From the NCBI GenBank assembly GCA_934725785.1, contig CAKVCS010000034.1, positions 1 through 8,956 on the forward strand: a stretch of DNA of 8,956 nt, written 5' to 3'. The stretch's first letter is position 1. Each line of letters begins with the position of its first letter. The notes under the pieces were generated by a model. It had not been told where the DNA came from. It saw nothing but the letters and a program-made list of their open reading frames with translations, and ran no database searches. Shown one piece after another: positions 4,927-8,956 of the stretch. Source of the stretch: an uncultured Bacteroidales bacterium. GTDB taxonomy: Bacteria; Bacteroidota; Bacteroidia; Bacteroidales; Marinilabiliaceae. The translations under genes were made by a program, and so were the position numbers.

Positions 4927-5694
4927 ATGACCAACCCAGAGCTGAAAGAGCTGCTCGACCGGAAGGTGGAGCAATACGAAAGGCCTGAATTTATAGCGCC
5001 CGACCCGATATCCATACCGCACAGGTACTCTCGCCGGCAAGACATCGAGATAACCGGGCTGCTTGCCTCGACCATAGCGTGGGGCAACAGGAAAGCGATA
5101 GTCCGGAGCGCGGGCGAGATGGCCGACCGCCTCGGCGCAGACCCTTACGACTTCATCATGTCGGCCGACGAGGGGCAGGTGGAGAGGCTGGGCGACTTCG
5201 TGTATCGCACATTCCAAAAAGAGGACCTGCCCTCAATGGTCCGCGGCCTGCGCGCCATATATGCGGCCGACCCCGAGCAGGGGCTCGAGAGGCTGTTCAC
5301 CCCCCGAGCCGGCGAGACGCTGCGCGACGGGCTCATACGCTTCCGCGAAGCCATGCTCCCCCACATAGCGGCCCGGACGCGCAAACACATTGCCGACGCG
5401 TCTCGCGGGGCCGCATCCAAAAGGCTGTGCATGTTCGCCCGATGGATGGCGCGCCCGTCAGCGCGAGGCGTCGACTTCGGCCTGTGGCGCGGGTTAAGCC
5501 CCTCGCAGCTCATAATGCCGCTTGACGTCCACTCGGGGCGCACGGCACGCTGCCTCGGGCTGCTGACCCGCAAGCAAGACGACTGGAGGGCGGCAGCCGA
5601 GTTGACCAGCGCGCTTGCCGCATTCTGCCCCAAAGACCCTGTAAAATACGACTTCGCCCTCTTCTCGATCGGCATAACGGAGGGCGGCGTGTAG
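4927..5694 (+). CDS. TIGR02757 family protein (DUF2400), function unknown
   Basis: A 255-residue protein. ELKELLDRKVEQYERPEFI at 5-23, DPISIPHRYSRRQDIEI at 26-42, ASTIAWGNRKAI, YDFIMSA, and the C-terminal LIMPLDVHSGRTARCLGLL (195-213) and PKDPVKYDFALFSIG (235-249) fit my recollection of the TIGR02757 family, common in Bacteroidota and of unproven function. The LDVHxxRxxRxLGL segment recalls the VDTHVxRVxxRLGL block of HhH-GPD DNA glycosylases, and the protein appears largely helical. A DNA-repair-like role is therefore an inference only; no catalytic lysine is obvious. The frame is open back to an ATG at 4783 inside lolD, but the family start and an A-rich leader favour ATG 4927. It follows lolD by 95 bases, probably in the same transcript. 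Confidence 0.85.
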   Translation: MTNPELKELLDRKVEQYERPEFIAPDPISIPHRYSRRQDIEITGLLASTIAWGNRKAIVRSAGEMADRLGADPYDFIMSADEGQVERLGDFVYRTFQKEDLPSMVRGLRAIYAADPEQGLERLFTPRAGETLRDGLIRFREAMLPHIAARTRKHIADASRGAASKRLCMFARWMARPSARGVDFGLWRGLSPSQLIMPLDVHSGRTARCLGLLTRKQDDWRAAAELTSALAAFCPKDPVKYDFALFSIGITEGGV

Positions 5695-5719
5695 AAGAGC
5701 CGCTCACAAAAGGGAAGGA

Positions 5720-5762
5720 GCGACCACCGCACCCTCCCCAAGGTCGCGGCGTGGCGCACGCC
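5720..5762. repeat. Two hairpins after the TIGR02757 gene, possible weak terminator
   Basis: GCGACC (5720-5725) pairs with GGTCGC (5742-5747) around a 16-base loop. Directly after it, GGCGTG-GCG-CACGCC (5748-5762) is a perfect 6-bp stem with a 3-base loop. No proper T tract follows, only a short TTTT at 5784-5787. They lie in the 140-base gap before yifB and may end the upstream transcript, but a factor-independent terminator is not certain. Confidence 0.3.
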
Positions 5763-5779
5763 CCCGGCCCATGGGACTC

Positions 5780-5810
5780 TTGCTTTTGAAGGGCAAGGGA
5801 GATATATTTG
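5780..5810 (+). promoter_or_regulatory. Bacteroidota-type promoter for yifB operon
   Basis: TTG at 5780-5782, 20 bases, then TATATTTG at 5803-5810, a perfect TAnnTTTG -7 element. Transcription would start near 5817, about 18 bases before the yifB ATG at 5835. A TTTG at 5785-5788 is only 14 bases from the -7 and is less suitable. Confidence 0.62.
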
Positions 5811-5834
5811 TAGGAACAACAAAACAAGAGAGAC

Positions 5835-7376
5835 ATGCTCGTAAAGACCTACGGCAGCGCCGTGAGCGGCATAGACGCCTTCACCGTAACGATGGAGGTC
5901 AACATATCGGCCGGCATCAAGTTCTTCTTGGTCGGCCTGCCAGACAGCGCGGTCAAGGAGAGCGAGCAGCGCATAGACAGCGCCATACGCGAAAACGGGT
6001 GGAAATACCCGCAACAGCGCATTGTCATAAACATGGCGCCGGCCGACATCCGCAAAGAGGGGTCGGCATATGACTTGCCGCTGGCCGTGGGCATACTGGC
6101 GGCCTCGGGGCAGTGCTCCACCAGCCTGCTCGGCAACTACATAATGATGGGCGAGCTGTCGCTCGACGGTCAGCTCAAGGCCATAAAAGGCGTGCTGCCC
6201 ATGGCCCTCAAGGCAAAGGCGGAGGGCTTCAGCGGGTTCATATTGCCAAAGGCCAACGCCAAGGAGGCCGCCGTGGTGGACGGGCTGAAGGTATACGGGG
6301 CAGAGACGATAAAAGAGGTTGTCGAGTTCCTGTGCGGCGACGGTGGCGTCTTGAGCGAGACTGTCATAGACACCGAGGCGGAGTTCAACAAACAAGATGC
6401 CGACAGCATGCTCGACTTCGCGGACGTGAAGGGTCAGGAGAACGTGAAGCGCGCGCTCGAGATAGCCGCGGCAGGCGGTCACAACATACTCCTGATAGGC
6501 TCGCCCGGCTCGGGCAAGAGCATGATGGCCAAGAGACTGCCGAGCATACTGCCCCCGCTCACCCTCGAGGAGGCCTTGGAGACGACCAAGATACACTCGG
6601 TGGCGGGGAACATAAAGAGCGAGATGGCTCTGATGACTACACGCCCATTCCGCAGCCCACACCACACAATAAGCGACGTCGCGCTCGTCGGCGGGGGCGC
6701 ATACCCCCAGCCGGGCGAGATAAGCCTGAGCCACAATGGCGTATTGTTCCTCGACGAGCTGCCGGAGTTCAAGCGGTCAGCGCTCGAAGTGATGCGTCAG
6801 CCTCTGGAAGACAGGAAGATAACAATATCACGCTCAAAATTCTCGGTAGAGTATCCCGCCTCGTTTATGCTCGTGGCGTCAATGAACCCTTGCCCTTGCG
6901 GATATTTCAACTCGCCAAGCCGCAGATGCACGTGCGGCTCCGGCCAGGTGCAGAAGTACCTGGGGCGAATATCGGGCCCGCTGCTTGACAGGATAGACCT
7001 GCACATAGAGGTTGTGCCAGTGCCGGTAGGCAAGCTGAACGACGCACCCATGGGCGAGCCGAGCTCCGAGATCCGCAAAAGGGTGGTGGCGGCGAGAGCC
7101 ATACAAAGCGAAAGGTTCAAACGCAGCAAAGGCGTGCACTGCAACGCCCAAATGACTCCCCGCATGCTAAGCACCTACGCCAAGCCGGACGAGCAAGGGC
7201 AGACGGTGCTCAAGATGGCGATGGACAGGCTGGGGCTCTCCGCCAGGGCGTATGACAGGATTCTCAAGGTGGCCCGCACCATTGCCGACCTCGACAAGAG
7301 CGAGACCGTCATGGCGCAGCACATATCGGAGGCCATACAATACAGGTCGCTGGACCGCGACACGTGGGGCAATTAG
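5835..7376 (+). CDS. yifB: YifB/ComM family magnesium-chelatase-like AAA+ ATPase
   Basis: A 513-residue protein, the full length for this family. Residues 1-165 form the ChlI-like N-terminal domain (VGLPDSAVKESEQR, APADIRKEGSAYDLPLA, GELSLDGQLKAIKGVLP). The AAA+ core has Walker A GSPGSGKS at 222-229, Walker B GVLFLDEL at 302-309, and RISGPLLDRID at 378-388 with arginine-finger candidates. Four cysteines in NPCPCGYF...CTCG (C353, C355, C365, C367) form the probable zinc site typical of the family. Residues from about 410 are the Mg-chelatase C-terminal helical domain (LGLSARAYDRILKVARTIAD). The characterised relative ComM is a hexameric helicase that promotes branch migration during natural transformation; whether this organism is transformable is unknown. 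It has its own promoter and is followed by the phosphatase gene after 15 bases. Confidence 0.95.
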   Translation: MLVKTYGSAVSGIDAFTVTMEVNISAGIKFFLVGLPDSAVKESEQRIDSAIRENGWKYPQQRIVINMAPADIRKEGSAYDLPLAVGILAASGQCSTSLLGNYIMMGELSLDGQLKAIKGVLPMALKAKAEGFSGFILPKANAKEAAVVDGLKVYGAETIKEVVEFLCGDGGVLSETVIDTEAEFNKQDADSMLDFADVKGQENVKRALEIAAAGGHNILLIGSPGSGKSMMAKRLPSILPPLTLEEALETTKIHSVAGNIKSEMALMTTRPFRSPHHTISDVALVGGGAYPQPGEISLSHNGVLFLDELPEFKRSALEVMRQPLEDRKITISRSKFSVEYPASFMLVASMNPCPCGYFNSPSRRCTCGSGQVQKYLGRISGPLLDRIDLHIEVVPVPVGKLNDAPMGEPSSEIRKRVVAARAIQSERFKRSKGVHCNAQMTPRMLSTYAKPDEQGQTVLKMAMDRLGLSARAYDRILKVARTIADLDKSETVMAQHISEAIQYRSLDRDTWGN

Positions 7377-7391
7377 GAAATAAGACATACG

Positions 7392-7868
7392 ATGCGAATA
7401 TCATCAATATTATTCATATGCCTCGGCAACATTTGCCGCAGCCCGGCGGCGGACGGCGTGATGAGGAGCAAGGCCGCGGAGGCGGGCATCGACATCACGG
7501 TCGACTCGGCCGGCATCGGGGCATGGCACATAGGCCAGCTGCCAGACAGGCGCATGCGCCAGTGCGCCAAGGAGAGGGGCTACGACCTGACCCACCGAGC
7601 CAGGCAAGTATCGGAGGAGGACTTCGAACACTTCGACATAATAATGGGCATGGACGACCAGAACATCTCGGACCTCAAGCGCATTGCGCCTTCACCCGAG
7701 GCGGAGGGGAGAATCCGGCTCATGTCGGATTACCTCACTCGCCATGCCGGGCAAAGGTCGATACCCGACCCTTATTATGGAGACGAGCGCGACTTCGAGT
7801 TCGCCCTCGACCTGATAGAGGATGCGGCGGGCGGAATAATAGAACGGATAAAAAGAGGAATGATATGA
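7392..7868 (+). CDS. Low-molecular-weight protein tyrosine phosphatase
   Basis: A 158-residue cytosolic phosphatase. The P-loop CLGNICRS is at 10-17 (nucleophile C10, R16), with C15 as the usual second cysteine. The general acid is D126 in IPDPYYG (124-130). It removes phosphate from protein tyrosine and, in some bacteria, regulates capsule-synthesis kinases (Wzb, Etk/Wzc systems). No tyrosine kinase or capsule export gene is visible here, so the substrate is open. The gene starts 15 bases after yifB, and its TGA overlaps the ATG of the next gene, so the two are probably translationally coupled. Confidence 0.95.
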   Translation: MRISSILFICLGNICRSPAADGVMRSKAAEAGIDITVDSAGIGAWHIGQLPDRRMRQCAKERGYDLTHRARQVSEEDFEHFDIIMGMDDQNISDLKRIAPSPEAEGRIRLMSDYLTRHAGQRSIPDPYYGDERDFEFALDLIEDAAGGIIERIKRGMI

Positions 7869-8416
7869 CGGAATGGGAGAAGATGATGGCGGGGGAGAAA
7901 TACGTCGCCAGCGAGCAGATATTCTTTGACAGGCTGATGGCCGCCAAGGAGATGCTATACGACTATAACGACACGAGGCCGAGCGACATAAATGGCCGCG
8001 AGACGATAATACGCAAACTACTCGGCCAGACTGGCAATAAATTCCTGATTCTGCAGCCTTTCTATTGCGACTATGGCTGCAACATTTCGATAGGCGAGAA
8101 CTTCTTCGCCAATTTCCACCTGACGGTACTGGACGAGGCAAAAGTCACCATAGGGGATAATTGCTTCATCGGCCCGAACGTGAGCATCTACACGGCGTGC
8201 CACCCCATAGAACCCGGAGAGAGGGACAAGTGGATTCAGTGGGCGGAGCCCGTGACCATAGGAGACAGCGTGTGGATTGGCGGCGGCGTGACAATATGCC
8301 CGGGCGTGACAATTGGCGACAACTGCGTGATAGGGGCAGGGAGCGTAGTGGTGAAAGACATCCCCTCCGGCTCGGTGGCCGTCGGCAACCCCGCCAGGGT
8401 TGTCAAGAAGGTCTGA
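7865..8416 (+). CDS. Hexapeptide-repeat O-acetyltransferase (maltose/galactoside acetyltransferase family)
   Basis: A 183-residue trimeric left-handed beta-helix acetyltransferase. Residues 1-60 are the maltose-acetyltransferase N-terminal helices (EWEKMMAGEKYVA, FFDRLMAAKEMLYDYNDTRP). ISIGENFFANFHLTVLDEAKVTIGDNC and later VTIGDSVWIGGGVTICPGVTIGDNCVIGAGSVVVKDIPSGSVAVGNPARVVKK are the hexapeptide coils. H113 in YTACHPIEP is the likely catalytic histidine. It would transfer acetyl from acetyl-CoA to a sugar hydroxyl; the sugar is unknown, and such enzymes often detoxify or modify mono- and oligosaccharides. ATG 7865 overlaps the phosphatase TGA by four bases (ATGA), with AGAGGA just upstream. 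The frame is open further back to 7364, but the family start fits 7865. Confidence 0.92.
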   Translation: MTEWEKMMAGEKYVASEQIFFDRLMAAKEMLYDYNDTRPSDINGRETIIRKLLGQTGNKFLILQPFYCDYGCNISIGENFFANFHLTVLDEAKVTIGDNCFIGPNVSIYTACHPIEPGERDKWIQWAEPVTIGDSVWIGGGVTICPGVTIGDNCVIGAGSVVVKDIPSGSVAVGNPARVVKKV

Positions 8417-8421
8417 CACAG

Positions 8422-8956
8422 TCACCACCGCGACCTGTCCGCCAACAAGGCACGGAAAGAGACCACCGCGACCATGGCGGGGTATAAAGCCTCAAGAGGC
8501 ACAGCCACCCATAGACGGAGCAACCCCCGCCACCCGAGGCGGAACACCACCCAAGCCGCGCAGGCCAAGGCGTCGATGGCCAGTTTGGCAAGGAAAACGG
8601 CAGCAAAACCCGCCCAAGAGACGAACCCCGCGCAGGCGAGAGCCAGGGCGAGAGGCCACGCCACGACTGCCGCAAAGACGACAAGGGCAAGCAAGATGAC
8701 ACCCCAATCGCGGTAACCGCCTGCCTTGGCCAACCATCGCGTACGCTGTCGCAGATACGCCTCAACACCAGCAGGGGCAACCGTCGAGACAGCAGCCCGA
8801 CCATCCAGCAGATAACGGACAGACGCACCAGAGTGAATGGCGTGAGCCAAAAGGAACATGTCATCGCCCGATGCGTAACGTGAGCGAGGATCGTGCGCGA
8901 GGAACATGCCCCGGCAGAACGCCATCCCCGCCCCATTGGCCATGGAGGGGCGACCC
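8422..8956 (-). CDS. Family 2 glycosyltransferase with C-terminal membrane segments, C-terminal part (cut by window edge)
   Basis: The reading frame is open at the right edge (the codons before Met 8943 read GRPS), so only the last ~178 residues are visible. MANGAGMAFCRGMF fits the 'G-x-N-M-A-x-x-x-x-x-F' block of processive-type GT-A transferases. SGDD (25-28 from that Met) is the acceptor-side acidic motif and QRTRW (66-70) is the Q-x-x-R-W motif. Three to four hydrophobic segments follow (about 81-108, 110-135 and 143-163). It would use a nucleotide-sugar at the inner membrane to build a glycolipid or surface glycan. The donor site is outside the window. It ends five bases from the stop of the convergent acetyltransferase; whether the two act on the same glycan is unknown. 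Confidence 0.85.
   Translation of the reverse strand, partial: GRPSMANGAGMAFCRGMFLAHDPRSRYASGDDMFLLAHAIHSGASVRYLLDGRAAVSTVAPAGVEAYLRQRTRWLAKAGGYRDWGVILLALVVFAAVVAWPLALALACAGFVSWAGFAAVFLAKLAIDALACAAWVVFRLGWRGLLRLWVAVPLEALYPAMVAVVSFRALLADRSRW

Noticed and set aside
5145..6734. 529-codon leftward open frame antisense to yifB and the TIGR02757 gene
   Set aside because: It is the mirror of GC-rich rightward genes with clear motifs. Its translation (many Arg, Ala, His and Gly) shows no recognisable domain and crosses the promoter and hairpins at 5720-5810.
7364..7864. Upstream extension of the acetyltransferase frame across the phosphatase gene
   Set aside because: Its translation is low-complexity Arg/His/Gly/Pro overlapping a clearly real phosphatase in another frame. 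The acetyltransferase domain starts at 7865.
8424..8473. 12-base direct repeat ACCACCGCGACC at 8424-8435 and 8462-8473
   Set aside because: It lies inside the glycosyltransferase coding end, with only two copies, and is short for GC-rich DNA; no mobile-element or CRISPR features accompany it.

Overview
The window looks like chromosomal DNA from a GC-rich member of the Bacteroidota, most likely order Bacteroidales. Three things point there: the N-terminus of a PorU-type type IX secretion sortase; the Bacteroidota versions of PdxJ, a CBS/ACT protein and the TIGR02757 protein; and promoters of the TTTG-N20-TAnnTTTG type instead of the E. coli type. Coding DNA is GC-rich by eye, yet isoleucine is mostly written ATA. 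Family or genus cannot be fixed from the sequence alone.

Left part (1-2412). Two leftward genes, pdxJ (vitamin B6 synthesis) and then porU (cut by the window edge), form one unit. Divergent from them are a CBS/ACT-domain protein and a 132-residue single-pass membrane protein of unknown function. The 160-bp divergent region holds a good rightward promoter and a candidate leftward promoter.

Middle part (2413-5694). A rightward run begins with three acyl-chain genes: a FabG-type ketoreductase, an acyl carrier protein and a small hotdog-fold dehydratase. They resemble the reductase, carrier and dehydratase of aryl-polyene/flexirubin clusters, but no ketosynthase is present in the window. A strong hairpin separates the carrier from the dehydratase. 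Next come a LolD-like ABC ATPase without a permease partner and a TIGR02757 family protein. Just before the latter, in its frame, lies a short stretch that reads like the N-terminal signature of RidA proteins.

Right part (5695-8956). A well-placed promoter precedes yifB/comM (AAA+ ATPase), a low-molecular-weight protein tyrosine phosphatase and a hexapeptide-repeat O-acetyltransferase. The last two overlap by four bases (ATGA). A family-2 glycosyltransferase with C-terminal membrane segments converges on them, ending only five bases from the acetyltransferase stop, and runs off the right edge.

No tRNA, rRNA, CRISPR array, insertion sequence or phage gene was seen, and no stretch longer than about 160 bases lacks a gene. 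Most of the window is ordinary core genome. The parts most worth a second look are the ketosynthase-less acyl-carrier cassette with its odd carrier start, the RidA-like remnant, and the 132-residue protein.
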